Origin: Aeromicrobium sp.
Lineage (GTDB): Bacteria; Actinomycetota; Coriobacteriia; Anaerosomatales; Anaerosomataceae
DNA length: 38,519 nucleotides
Assembly: GCA_015351705.1 (NCBI GenBank)
Contig: JADIIM010000054.1
Span: forward strand, 1 to 38,519
Reading direction: 5' to 3'
Below, in pieces: positions 13,893-21,966 of this stretch (the stretch's first letter is position 1; the number at the start of each line of letters is the position of its first letter). The position numbers and the translations under genes were made by a program. The notes under the pieces are model-generated. The model was not told the DNA's origin. It worked only from the letters and a program-made list of their open reading frames with translations, and searched no databases.

Positions 13893-14844
13893 GGAACTGG
13901 TCATCGGCACGCGCGGGAGCAAGCTCGCGCTGTGGCAGTCCGAGTACATCAAAGCCAAGCTCGAGGAGGTCACCGGGCTGCCGGTGAGCCTCAAGATCAT
14001 CAAGACCACCGGCGACAAGATCCTCGACGTGCCGCTCGCCAAGGTGGGCGGCAAGGGCCTGTTCACCAAGGAGCTCGAGGTCGAGCTGCTCGCGGGCACC
14101 GTCGACCTGTGCGTGCACTCGATGAAGGACGTGCCCACCGAACTTCCCGACGGTTGCGTGATCGCGGCCATGCCCGAGCGCGTGGACCCGCGCGACGCGA
14201 TCGTCTCCGGCGCGGGCTACGACCTCACCACGCTGCCGGAGGGCGCCAAGCTCGGCACGTCGAGCCTCAGGCGTCGCTCCCAGGTGGTGCACATGCGCCC
14301 CGACCTCGAGATCGTCGACGTCCGCGGCAACCTGGACACGCGTATGCGCAAGGCCGAGACCGGCGAGGTCGACGCGGTGATCCTCGCCTCGGCGGGCATC
14401 ACGCGCATGGGCTGGTCCGACCGCATCACGAGCTACATCCCGGTCGAGCAGATGGTGCCGGCCGTGGGCCAGGGCGCCATCGGCATCGAGATCCGCGAGG
14501 ACGACGAGTTCATGCTGCACGTCATGGAGCGGATCGGCCACCCCGAGACGATGGAGTGCGTGACCGCCGAGCGCGTGGTCATGCGCTCGCTCGAGGGCGG
14601 GTGCCAGGTGCCCATCGGCGCGTACGCGCGCTACGAGGAGGGCACGCTCACGATGGACGCCATGGTGGGCTCGGTCGACGGCCAGCGCATCGTCCGCGAG
14701 CAGCTGTGCGGCGACGCCGGCCAGCCGCGGGCCCTCGGCGAGGCGATGGTCGAGCGTCTGCGCGCACTCGGCGCGGAGGCGATCCTGGCCGAGATCCGCG
14801 ACGCGGCCCCGGACGGCAGCGTGGACACGCTGCTCGGCACCTGA
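13873..14844 (+). CDS. hemC: Porphobilinogen deaminase (hydroxymethylbilane synthase)
   Basis: A 323-residue cytoplasmic enzyme that polymerises four porphobilinogens into hydroxymethylbilane. Motifs include IGTRGSKLALWQ near the N-terminus and the substrate-binding DLCVHSMKDVPTELP with its catalytic Asp. GTSSLRRRSQV and VDVRGNLDTRM follow. The dipyrromethane cofactor is attached through Cys244 in LEGGCQVPIGAYA. I place the start at TTG 13873 because AGGGGA lies 5 nt upstream and the conserved N-terminus begins eight residues later. In-frame reading upstream only overlaps hemA. hemD follows after 14 bp. Confidence 0.96.
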   Translation: MATVERKELVIGTRGSKLALWQSEYIKAKLEEVTGLPVSLKIIKTTGDKILDVPLAKVGGKGLFTKELEVELLAGTVDLCVHSMKDVPTELPDGCVIAAMPERVDPRDAIVSGAGYDLTTLPEGAKLGTSSLRRRSQVVHMRPDLEIVDVRGNLDTRMRKAETGEVDAVILASAGITRMGWSDRITSYIPVEQMVPAVGQGAIGIEIREDDEFMLHVMERIGHPETMECVTAERVVMRSLEGGCQVPIGAYARYEEGTLTMDAMVGSVDGQRIVREQLCGDAGQPRALGEAMVERLRALGAEAILAEIRDAAPDGSVDTLLGT

Positions 14845-14858
14845 GCGGAGGGATGCCG

Positions 14859-15638
14859 ATGGCAGGAGCGCTTCAGGGCAGACGGGTGGTGGTGACGCGG
14901 GCGGCATCCCAGGCCGCGCCGCTCATCGCGCTGCTCGAGGCCGCCGGTGCCGAGGCACTCGTCTTCCCCACCATCGAGATCGTGGACCCGGAGGACTTCG
15001 GCCCGGTCGACGACGCGATCCGCCAGATCGACGTGTACTCCTGGGCCGTGTTCACCTCCACCAACGGCGTGGAGCGCTTCTTTGCGCGCATGGCCCAGGT
15101 GGACAAGGACGCCCGGGCGCTCCACGGCCTGCGCATCGCGGCGGTAGGGCCGGCAACTGCCGAGGCGCTCGGCCAGCACGGGATCCGGCCCGACTTCGTG
15201 CCCGACGAGTACGTGGGCGAGGGCGTGCTGGAGGGTCTGTGCGTGCGTGGCGTGGGCCAGGGCACGCGGGTGCTCCTGCCGCGCGCACTCGAGGCGCGCG
15301 AGGTGCTGCCCGCCGAGCTGTCCGCCCGCGGCGCCCGCGTGGACGTGGTGCCGGTCTACCGGACGGTGCCCGGCGCGGGCGACCCGGAGGTGCTCGAACG
15401 GCTGCGCGCGGGCGAGGCCGACGCGGTCACGTTCACGTCGTCTTCGACCGTCCGGCACTTCGTGCGACTGACCGGGGGCGTGGACCTCTCGGACGTCGTC
15501 ATTGCGTGCATCGGCCCTATCACGGCGGCCACCGCGCGCGAGCACGGACTGACGGTTACCGTCGAGCCCGAGGAGTACACGGTACCGGCGCTGGTGGCCG
15601 CGCTCGAGCTGCACTTCGCAGAGCGCGCGGCCGATTGA
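14859..15638 (+). CDS. hemD: Uroporphyrinogen-III synthase
   Basis: A 259-residue single-domain HemD that closes and inverts ring D of hydroxymethylbilane to give uroporphyrinogen III. The two-lobed fold is visible as GRRVVVTRAASQAAPLIALL at the start and VFTSTNGVERFF. The second lobe has LLPRALEAREVLPAEL, VVPVYRTVPG and FTSSSTVRHFV. HemD proteins are poorly conserved, but these motifs and the position after hemC make the call secure. There is no fused methyltransferase (CobA) domain. The precorrin-2/siroheme branch needed by the downstream Ahb enzymes must therefore be encoded elsewhere. ATG 14859 is preferred over 14853 because GGAGGG ends 6 nt upstream. Its stop codon lies inside a TTGACA. 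Confidence 0.92.
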   Translation: MAGALQGRRVVVTRAASQAAPLIALLEAAGAEALVFPTIEIVDPEDFGPVDDAIRQIDVYSWAVFTSTNGVERFFARMAQVDKDARALHGLRIAAVGPATAEALGQHGIRPDFVPDEYVGEGVLEGLCVRGVGQGTRVLLPRALEAREVLPAELSARGARVDVVPVYRTVPGAGDPEVLERLRAGEADAVTFTSSSTVRHFVRLTGGVDLSDVVIACIGPITAATAREHGLTVTVEPEEYTVPALVAALELHFAERAAD

Positions 15639-15668
15639 CAAAGCGAGCATCGCTCGGCATTGTATACA
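15635..15668 (+). promoter_or_regulatory. Weak promoter candidate before tRNA-Ala
   Basis: TTGACA (15635-15640) overlaps the hemD stop codon, and TGTATACA (15661-15668) is AT-rich and -10-like. The 20-22 bp spacing is too long for a standard sigma-70 promoter, so this is only a possible separate start for the tRNA and hemB. Confidence 0.3.
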
Positions 15669-15706
15669 TCTGCACTCGGCCCTTGAGGGTCACGGGTGCG
15701 GCAGAT

Positions 15707-15782
15707 GGGGATGTAGCTCAGCTGGGAGAGCGCTGCGTTCGCAACGCAGAGGTCGGCGGTTCGAGCCCGCTCATCTCCACCA
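15707..15782 (+). tRNA. tRNA-Ala (anticodon CGC)
   Basis: All four arms of the cloverleaf can be drawn. The acceptor stem is GGGGATG/CATCTCC with the G3-U70 wobble that marks alanine tRNAs. The D arm is GCTCAGCTGGGAGAGC. The anticodon stem is CTGCG/CGCAG with loop TTCGCAA (anticodon CGC at 15740-15742, reading GCG). The T arm is GGCGG-TTCGAGC-CCGCT. The CCA end is encoded. The gene sits between hemD and hemB in the same orientation, within the haem gene block. It would need processing from a haem transcript or its own start. Confidence 0.97.
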
Positions 15783-15793
15783 ACGGATACGAT

Positions 15794-15828
15794 GTCGGGG
15801 CGGCCACGCGGATGCGGGTCGCCCCGAC
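15794..15828 (+). terminator. Hairpin downstream of tRNA-Ala
   Basis: GTCGGGGCG (15794-15802) pairs perfectly with CGCCCCGAC (15820-15828), 12 bp after the tRNA. There is no U-tract. It may end or attenuate the hemD/tRNA transcript, or define the 3' end for tRNA processing before hemB. Confidence 0.45.
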
Positions 15829-15920
15829 TGCGTCACCCGCATTGCACGTCCGTACAAGCACCGTCGCGCACGCGCCTCTGGCGCCGGCCGCGCGGCCAAC
15901 CGGCCACAAGGAGGTCACCG

Positions 15921-16904
15921 ATGGAGTTCCCCGCCTACCGCCCGCGCCGCCTGCGCCGCACCGAGGCGCTGCGCTCGCTCGTCCGCGAGACGACTCTTTC
16001 CCCCGCAGACTTCGTCTACCCGCTGTTCGTGATGTTCGGCACCGGTGTGCGCCGGGAGGTGCCGTCCATGCCGGGCGTCTACAACCTCTCGCTCGACCAG
16101 CTGCCCGCCGAGATCGATGAACTCAAGGCCCTCGGCGTCCCTGCGGTGATCCTGTTCGGCATCCCGGACGCGAAGGACGAGGCCGGCAGCGGAGCGTATG
16201 CCGAGGAGGGCGTCGTCCAGGAGGCGATCCGTGCGATCAAGGCGCACGATCCCGACTTCACCGTGATCACCGACGTCTGCATGTGCGAGTACACGAGCCA
16301 CGGCCACTGCGGCGCGCTCGACGAGCACGGCTGCGTGATGAACGACGTGACGCTCGAGATGCTCGCGTCGACCGCCGTCAGCCACGCCGAGGCCGGCGCC
16401 GACATGGTGGCGCCCTCAGACATGATGGACGGCCGAGTAGGCGCGATCCGCTCGGCGCTCGACGCCGAGGGTTACAGCGAGGTGCCAATCATGGCGTACT
16501 CGGCCAAGTACGCGAGCGCGTACTACGGCCCGTTCCGGGACGCCGCCGACAGCGCGCCGAGTTTCGGCGACCGCCGCGCCTACCAGATGGATCCCGCCAA
16601 CGGTGAAGAGGCGCTGCGCGAGACCGGGCTGGACATCGCCGAGGGCGCCGACATCGTCATGGTCAAGCCGGCGCTTGCGTACATGGACGTCATCCGTCGG
16701 GTGAAGGACGAGTTCGGCTACCCCACGGCCGCCTACAACGTCAGTGGCGAGTACGCGATGGTGAAGGCCGCCGCGCGCAACGGATGGATCGACGAGCGGC
16801 GGCTCGTGCTCGAGACGCTCACCGGCTTCAAGCGCGCCGGTGCGGACATCATCATCACCTACCACGCCAAGGACGCGGCGCGGTGGCTCAAGGAAGGCGA
16901 GTAG
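15921..16904 (+). CDS. hemB: Delta-aminolevulinic acid dehydratase (porphobilinogen synthase)
   Basis: A 327-residue enzyme that condenses two 5-aminolevulinates to porphobilinogen. The N-terminal arm is [18 protein letters not shown]. The zinc site has the three cysteines Cys120, Cys122 and Cys130 in [14 protein letters not shown], so this is the zinc-dependent type. The Schiff-base lysines are Lys196 ([14 protein letters not shown]) and Lys249 (VMVKPALAY). Length fits the family exactly. ATG 15921 has AAGGAGGT 5 nt upstream; an upstream in-frame extension covers the tRNA hairpin and is not coding. The radical-SAM gene starts immediately after its stop codon. Confidence 0.97.
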   Translation: MEFPAYRPRRLRRTEALRSLVRETTLSPADFVYPLFVMFGTGVRREVPSMPGVYNLSLDQLPAEIDELKALGVPAVILFGIPDAKDEAGSGAYAEEGVVQEAIRAIKAHDPDFTVITDVCMCEYTSHGHCGALDEHGCVMNDVTLEMLASTAVSHAEAGADMVAPSDMMDGRVGAIRSALDAEGYSEVPIMAYSAKYASAYYGPFRDAADSAPSFGDRRAYQMDPANGEEALRETGLDIAEGADIVMVKPALAYMDVIRRVKDEFGYPTAAYNVSGEYAMVKAAARNGWIDERRLVLETLTGFKRAGADIIITYHAKDAARWLKEGE

Positions 16905-18416
16905 ATGGCTGACAACGTAGGGAACGCGGACGCCCGGCCCGACCTGGACCTCGACGAGCAGCTCGGGGACGACCGGCCCACGATCGACGAGCAGGAGATG
17001 GCCGAGGCCATGGCCGGCTGCGGCCAGACCGCGATCGGCATGCCGATGGGCGCGTCCGGCTCGCCGGTGGCCTCCGCCTCGGACGCCGGTGACCCCTCGC
17101 TCGCTGTCCTCGGCGCACAGGACGCGCCTGCGGAGGCTTCGCTCGAGGTCCCGCCGTCCTCGGCGCAGCCGGGCCACCCCGGCATGCCTCCCGGTCACCC
17201 GCAGGTCCCGGCGGGCGCCGGGATGCCGGCGGGTCACCCGGCGGGCATCGACCGCCAGCGCCACGGCGGCGCGCGCTCGGTGGGCTTCAGGCCCGGCGGC
17301 GGCGAGCAGGCGCTCGCCTACGAGGCCCGCACCGGCATCAAAGCGCCGCGCATCATCGCCTGGGAGATCACGCGCTCGTGCAACCTGTCGTGCGCGCACT
17401 GCCGCGCGGCGGCCGAGTTCGGCCACTACGCGGGCGAGCTCTCGCTCGACCAGATCAAGAGCGTCATCGACGACATCGTCACCATCTCCAACCCGATCAT
17501 CATCCTGACCGGCGGCGAGCCGCTCATGCGTCCCGACATCTGGGAGATCGTCGACTACTGCCATGAGAAGGGCGCGATGCCGGTCATCGGCACCAATGCC
17601 ACGATGATCACCGACGACATCGCCGCCACGATGGCCGAGCACAGGATCCCGCGCATCAGCGTGTCGATCGATTTCCCCACCGCCGAGGGGCACGACTCCT
17701 TCCGCGGCGAGCCCGGATGCTTCGACCAGTCGATCGAGGGCATCAAGATCGCCAAGCGCCACGGCGTGGGCGTGCAGATCAACACCACGGTCACCAAGCT
17801 CAACGCTGACCGGATCGACGAGATCCACGATCTGGCCGAGTCGCTCGGCGTGGACGCGTTCCACATCTTCATGCTGGTGCCCACCGGCCGCGGTAGCGAT
17901 CTGCTCGAGCAGGAGCTCCCGCCCGAGGAGTACGAGCGCGTGCTGACGTGGGCGTACCATCGCCAGAAGACGAGCCCGCTGCATTTCAAGCCGACCGACT
18001 CGCCACACTACTACCGGATCATCCGGCAGCTCGCCAAAGCCGAGGGCAAGAAGGTCACACGCGAGGAGTACGGCCTGGACGCGATGACGCGCGGGTGCCT
18101 CGGCGGCATCACGTTCTGCTTCATCAGCCACACCGGCGACATCCAGCCGTGCGGGTACTTCGACATGCAGCTCGGCAACGTGAAGGAGCAGCCGTTCTCG
18201 CAGATCTGGACCGAGTCGAAGGTCTTCAACGAGCTGCGTGACTACTCGCTCCTCAAGGGCAAGTGCGGCGCGTGCGAGTACAAGGCGGTCTGCGGCGGGT
18301 GCCGGGCGCGCGCGCTGGAGCTCACCGGTGACTACCTTGAGGCCGAGCCGTACTGCGTCTACGAGCCGCCAGGCTGGACCGGCGAGTGCGAGGAAGTCGA
18401 GACCAGCGGGGACTGA
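16905..18416 (+). CDS. ahbD: AhbD-like radical SAM haem b synthase with long N-terminal extension
   Basis: A 503-residue radical SAM enzyme. The SAM/4Fe-4S cluster site is Cys159-x3-Cys163-x2-Cys166 in WEITRSCNLSCAHCRAAAE, followed by ILTGGEPLMRPDIW. The C-terminus has SPASM/twitch-type cysteines (GCLGG, QPCGYF, KCGACEYKAVCGGCRARA, PYC) for auxiliary clusters. The HCRAAAE and CGGCRARALELTGDYLEAEPYC patterns match AhbD, which decarboxylates the propionates of Fe-coproporphyrin III to haem b. AhbC and NirJ are alternatives but fit less well. The first 140 residues are unusual: acidic, then Gly/Pro/His-rich with GHPGMPPGHPQVP and AGHPAG repeats. I know of no function for them. It starts directly after the hemB stop and is followed by fused ahbA-ahbB, which supports the pathway. 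Confidence 0.85.
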   Translation: MADNVGNADARPDLDLDEQLGDDRPTIDEQEMAEAMAGCGQTAIGMPMGASGSPVASASDAGDPSLAVLGAQDAPAEASLEVPPSSAQPGHPGMPPGHPQVPAGAGMPAGHPAGIDRQRHGGARSVGFRPGGGEQALAYEARTGIKAPRIIAWEITRSCNLSCAHCRAAAEFGHYAGELSLDQIKSVIDDIVTISNPIIILTGGEPLMRPDIWEIVDYCHEKGAMPVIGTNATMITDDIAATMAEHRIPRISVSIDFPTAEGHDSFRGEPGCFDQSIEGIKIAKRHGVGVQINTTVTKLNADRIDEIHDLAESLGVDAFHIFMLVPTGRGSDLLEQELPPEEYERVLTWAYHRQKTSPLHFKPTDSPHYYRIIRQLAKAEGKKVTREEYGLDAMTRGCLGGITFCFISHTGDIQPCGYFDMQLGNVKEQPFSQIWTESKVFNELRDYSLLKGKCGACEYKAVCGGCRARALELTGDYLEAEPYCVYEPPGWTGECEEVETSGD

Positions 18417-18493
18417 GTACGGCTTCGTGCGTGCGTCGGCCGGCCGGCTGCCGCGCGCGGTACGATGCGATGACCCGCCATCGGGAGGACATG

Positions 18494-19486
18494 ATGCCCC
18501 CACAGTCCGATCAGACCGTCGCGCGCGTGATCGAGGCGCTCGGCGATGGCCTGCCGCTCACCGTCCGTCCGTTCGCCGACCTCGGCGAGCGGCTGGGGTT
18601 GAGCGAAGCCGACGTGCTCGCCGTCGTGCGCGACCTGCGCGCGCAGCGTGCGATCGTGCGCGTCGGCGCCGCGCTGGCTCCCGGTGCGCTCGGCTACCAT
18701 CCGTCGCTGAGCGCGGTCGCTGTGGCCGAGGAGCGCGTGGAGGAAGCGGCCGACCTCCTGCGCGAGCTGCCGTACGTCACGCACGTCTTCGAGCTCGATG
18801 ACCGCTACCGGCTGTGGTATGCGCTCGCCACCACCTCCCGCGCGCGGCTGGAGGTGGCCGAGAGCGAGATCGCCACACGCCTCGGCGTGAGCGACCGCTA
18901 TCGCGTGCTGCCCGACGAGCAGTTCAAGGCCACCGCCACCTTCGCTGCCGATGGTACGCCCGAGCCGTGGAGCGTCGCCGCGGAGCCGGAAGAGGCGCCA
19001 CCGGCGCTCGACCGCGACGAGCAGGCGCTCGTGCGGCTCCTGCAAGGCGAGTTCCCGCTTGCCGAGCGGCCGTTTTCGGCGCTTGCGATCACGCTCGGCG
19101 AGTGCGGTTACGACGTGGACGAGCGCTGGGCGCTCGACTCTGCGCGCGAGCTGTCCGATGCCGGGGTGCTCGGCGGGTTCGAGGCGACGCTTCGCACGCG
19201 CCCGGAGCCGTGGCGCCTCGCGCTCACCACGTGGCTCTGCCCCGGTGACCCGCAGGCCGCCGGCGAGGCGATCGCATCGTTCCCCGAGGTGCTCCACTGC
19301 TTCACGCGGCGCGTGCCGGGCGCGGGGATGTCAGTGCTCGCGCTCGTGGAGGCCGATGACCGGGCCGCGCTCGACCAGTCGATCGCCCGCATCGCCGCAA
19401 TCGCGGACCTCGACGCGCCTCGGATCGCGTGCCCGGTGACCGAGTTCAAGCGCACGCAGCTGCGGTTCTTCGCCGAGGGGGAGTAG
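18494..19486 (+). CDS. ahbAB: Fused AhbA-AhbB siroheme decarboxylase (Lrp/AsnC-like)
   Basis: A 330-residue protein made of two homologous halves, each a winged helix followed by an AsnC-like alpha/beta domain. Half one covers about residues 8-150 (VIEALGDGLPLTVRPFADLG, later IVRVGAALAPGALGYHP and VTHVFELDDRYRLW). Half two covers about 176-325 (LLQGEFPLAERPFSALAITL, later GGFEATLRTR and VLHCFTRRVPG). In Desulfovibrio AhbA and AhbB are separate chains of about 150-170 residues. They decarboxylate siroheme to 12,18-didecarboxysiroheme. His97 and His268 sit in the conserved VxHxF positions. Fused NirDL of haem d1 synthesis has the same layout, but no nir genes are seen here. ATG 18494 is chosen because GGGAGG lies 5 nt upstream. 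Regulation by DNA binding is unlikely but not excluded. Confidence 0.85.
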   Translation: MPPQSDQTVARVIEALGDGLPLTVRPFADLGERLGLSEADVLAVVRDLRAQRAIVRVGAALAPGALGYHPSLSAVAVAEERVEEAADLLRELPYVTHVFELDDRYRLWYALATTSRARLEVAESEIATRLGVSDRYRVLPDEQFKATATFAADGTPEPWSVAAEPEEAPPALDRDEQALVRLLQGEFPLAERPFSALAITLGECGYDVDERWALDSARELSDAGVLGGFEATLRTRPEPWRLALTTWLCPGDPQAAGEAIASFPEVLHCFTRRVPGAGMSVLALVEADDRAALDQSIARIAAIADLDAPRIACPVTEFKRTQLRFFAEGE

Positions 19487-19564
19487 CCCGGGCCGGGGCG
19501 GACCCTCTGCGCTCGAGGCTGCCTTGCCGCCTCGCCCGCCCGCGCCCGACGCGCCGCCGCCGCC

Positions 19565-19573
19565 TGATATACT
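19565..19573 (+). promoter_or_regulatory. Extended -10 promoter before hemL
   Basis: TGA-TATACT is an extended -10 with 5/6 match to TATAAT, 44 bp upstream of the hemL start codon. No good -35 is visible, as expected for extended -10 promoters. hemL may thus be transcribed separately from the rest of the haem operon. Confidence 0.5.
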
Positions 19574-19616
19574 CTGCTCTCGGCTGTCCGTACCTCCCGA
19601 AAGGGGCGTTCCTCCC

Positions 19617-20900
19617 ATGCAGCACGCACACTCCTCGGACCTGTTCGCCCGCGCACAGCGCGTCATCCCGGGCGGCGTGAACTCCCCGGTCCGCGCGTTC
19701 AAAAGCGTCGGCATCGATCCGCTGTTCTACGAGCGCGCCAAGGGCTCGCGCGTGTGGGACGCCGACGGCAACGAGTACATCGACTTCGTGGCGTCGTGGG
19801 GCCCGATGATCCTCGGCCATGCGCCCGACGTGGTGCTTGACGCGGTGCGTGAGCAGCTCGACCGCGGCACCAGCTACGGCGCGCCCACCGAGATCGAGAT
19901 CCGTGCCGCCGAGGCGGTCATCGACGCCGTGCCCTCCATCGAGATGGTGCGCATGGTCTCCTCCGGCACCGAGGCCACGATGAGCGCGATCCGGCTCGCC
20001 CGCGGCTACACCGGTCGCGAGAAGTTCATCAAGTTCGACGGCAACTACCACGGCCACTCCGACGCGCTGCTGGCGGCGGCGGGAAGCGGCCTGCTTACGC
20101 TCAATATCCCCGGCACACCCGGCGTCACCCAGGGCGCGGTGGCCGACACGATGGTGCTTCCGTACAACGACATCGACGCGGTTCGCGAGGCGCTCGAGGC
20201 GTACCCGGAGCAGATCGCCGCGATCATCGTGGAGCCGGTCGCCGGCAATATGGGCGTCGTGCCCCCCGCAGACGGCTTCCTTGAGGGGCTGCGTGAGCTC
20301 TGCACCGCGCACGGCACCGTGCTCATCTTCGACGAGGTCATCACCGGCTTCCGTGTCGCCCGCGGCGGCGCGCAGGAGCGCTTCGGCGTGATGCCCGACC
20401 TCACCACGCTCGGCAAGATCATCGGCGGCGGCTTCCCGGTGGGCGCCTTCGGCGGACGCCGCGAGATCATGGAGCATCTGGCGCCTGTGGGTCCCGTCTA
20501 CCAGGCCGGCACGCTCTCGGGCAACCCCATCGCGATGGTGGCCGGTCTCGCGCTCATGGCCGAGCTCGCCAGGCCGGGCGTCTACGACGAGCTCGAGCGC
20601 AAGGGTGCGCGCCTCGAAGCGGGACTGCGCGCCGCGGTCGACGCCGCGGGCATCGATGCGTTCCTCACACGCGTGGGCGCCATGGCGTGCATGTTCTTCA
20701 CCGCCGAGGAGATCCGCGACTGGCCGTCGGCTTCCACAAGCGACACCGACCGCTACGCGTGCTACTTCCGCGGCATGCTCGATCGCGGCATCGTGCTCGC
20801 ACCGAGCCAGTTCGAGGCCACGTTCGTGGGTCTCGCGCACTCCGATGCGGACATCGACGCGATGACATCTGCCGCAGCCGAGGTGCTCGCGGGGCTGTAG
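19617..20900 (+). CDS. hemL: Glutamate-1-semialdehyde 2,1-aminomutase
   Basis: A 427-residue PLP enzyme that converts the HemA product into 5-aminolevulinate. It shows the family N-terminus (RAQRVIPGGVNSPVRAFKSV), SSGTEATMSAIRLARGYTGR and the DGNYHGHSD segment. The cofactor-contacting EPVAGNMG and IFDEVITGFRV follow. Lys267 in TLGKIIGGGFPVGAFGG forms the Schiff base with PLP. Length is normal. ATG 19617 is used because the conserved region begins about ten residues later. GAAAGGGG is 10 nt upstream, and the in-frame sequence before it is the promoter region. It closes the haem block. Confidence 0.97.
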   Translation: MQHAHSSDLFARAQRVIPGGVNSPVRAFKSVGIDPLFYERAKGSRVWDADGNEYIDFVASWGPMILGHAPDVVLDAVREQLDRGTSYGAPTEIEIRAAEAVIDAVPSIEMVRMVSSGTEATMSAIRLARGYTGREKFIKFDGNYHGHSDALLAAAGSGLLTLNIPGTPGVTQGAVADTMVLPYNDIDAVREALEAYPEQIAAIIVEPVAGNMGVVPPADGFLEGLRELCTAHGTVLIFDEVITGFRVARGGAQERFGVMPDLTTLGKIIGGGFPVGAFGGRREIMEHLAPVGPVYQAGTLSGNPIAMVAGLALMAELARPGVYDELERKGARLEAGLRAAVDAAGIDAFLTRVGAMACMFFTAEEIRDWPSASTSDTDRYACYFRGMLDRGIVLAPSQFEATFVGLAHSDADIDAMTSAAAEVLAGL

Positions 20901-20920
20901 TCGTCGGCTGTCGTCGTCAG

Positions 20921-20959
20921 GCGCGAGGGGCGTGACGTGGCCGCCCTGAGCGCTCGCGC
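20921..20959 (+). terminator. GC-rich hairpin after hemL
   Basis: GCGCGAG-GGGCG (20921-20932) pairs with CGCCC (20942-20946) and, after a 6-nt bulge, CTCGCGC (20953-20959). The stem lies 20 bp after the hemL stop codon. It has no U-tract, but its position suits the end of the haem transcript. Confidence 0.4.
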
Positions 20960-20977
20960 GAAGCGGCGCCGCTCCGG

Positions 20978-21005
20978 TTGACGTTCCCTGCCCACGGTGT
21001 AGGCT
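20978..21005 (+). promoter_or_regulatory. galU promoter candidate
   Basis: TTGACG (20978-20983), a 16-bp spacer, and TAGGCT (21000-21005) resemble a sigma-70 promoter. It would start transcription about 70 nt before the galU ATG. Confidence 0.5.
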
Positions 21006-21083
21006 AGTGCACGTTGTGCGGACGCCCCCGCACCCGCGTGCGCGATGTGCCACGCGGTCGTCAGATGCGAGAGAAGGCGAGCG

Positions 21084-21935
21084 ATGAAGGCGATCATACC
21101 GGCGGCGGGACTGGGTACCCGCTTCCTGCCGGTCACCAAAGAGCAGCCCAAAGAGATGCTCCCCGTTGTGGGCAAGCCGGTCATCCAGTATGTGGTGGAA
21201 GAGGCCGTAGCAGCCGGGGTGGACGACATCCTCATGATCACCGGTCGTGGCAAGCGCGCGATCGAGGACCACTTCGACCGGTCGGTGGAGCTCGAGGATC
21301 TGCTCGAGCGCTCGGGGGCGACGGACAAGCTGCGCCAGGTCCGCAACATCCCCGATCTCGCCAACGTCTTCTACGTCCGCCAGGGCCGCCCGCGCGGCCT
21401 GGGCCACGCGGTGCTCTGCGGCGCGCCGCACACGCTCGACGAGCCGTTCTTCGTGCTGCTGGGCGACGTCATCGTCCCGGGCAACCACTGCTTGCCGCGG
21501 CTGCAGGAGATCCACAAGAAGTACGGATCGTCGGTCATCGCCGTCGAGCCGGTCGAACAGCAGTACGTGAGCCGTTACGGCGTCATCGCCGGCCACGAGG
21601 TGGAGCCGGGCGTGTGGAAGGTCACCGATCTCGTAGAGAAGCCGCCGGCCAACGAAGCGCCAAGCAACCTGGCCATCTTCGGCCGATACCTGCTGACGCC
21701 GAGGGTCATGGAGATCCTGCCCCACATCGAGGCGGGGCGCGGCAACGAGATCCAGCTCACTGACGCACTGCGCGAGCTCATTCTTCGTGAGGACCTCTAC
21801 GCGGTGACGCTTGACTGCAAGGGTTACGACACCGGCAACATCCTCTCGTGGCTCGAGACGAACGTGGCGCTCGCGCTTGAGACCGAGGAGTTCGGCGACC
21901 AACTGCGAGAGAGCCTGGAGCGGCTGCTCGGCTGA
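21084..21935 (+). CDS. galU: UTP-glucose-1-phosphate uridylyltransferase
   Basis: A 283-residue nucleotidyltransferase that makes UDP-glucose, a precursor for surface polysaccharides. The N-terminal nucleotide-binding signature is IIPAAGLGTRFLPVTKEQPK, followed by MLPVVGKPVIQYVVEEA. The catalytic GRPRGLGHAVLCG and LLGDVIV come next. The sugar-binding VEKP and GNEIQLTDAL lie in the second half. Order and length match bacterial GalU. ATG 21084 is preceded by GAGAAGG about 8 nt upstream; in-frame reading beyond it lacks a ribosome-binding site. It sits just before the cell-wall and polysaccharide genes that could use its product. Confidence 0.96.
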   Translation: MKAIIPAAGLGTRFLPVTKEQPKEMLPVVGKPVIQYVVEEAVAAGVDDILMITGRGKRAIEDHFDRSVELEDLLERSGATDKLRQVRNIPDLANVFYVRQGRPRGLGHAVLCGAPHTLDEPFFVLLGDVIVPGNHCLPRLQEIHKKYGSSVIAVEPVEQQYVSRYGVIAGHEVEPGVWKVTDLVEKPPANEAPSNLAIFGRYLLTPRVMEILPHIEAGRGNEIQLTDALRELILREDLYAVTLDCKGYDTGNILSWLETNVALALETEEFGDQLRESLERLLG

Positions 21936-21966
21936 CACGACCGTTCGTCGCAATCCGAGTAAAGGC

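Noticed and set aside
12354-14171. 605-codon minus-strand frame opposite hemA/hemC and the leader
   Set aside because: Product is a string of Asp/His/Arg/Leu without family motifs; the plus strand is secure.
16416-18503. 695-codon minus-strand frame opposite hemB/ahbD
   Set aside because: Mirror of codon bias. No ribosome-binding site or domain, and the plus strand has catalytic motifs throughout.
18494-19486. AsnC/Lrp transcription regulator
   Set aside because: Winged-helix/AsnC-like halves are present, but duplication, the VxHxF motifs and the position after ahbD fit siroheme decarboxylase.
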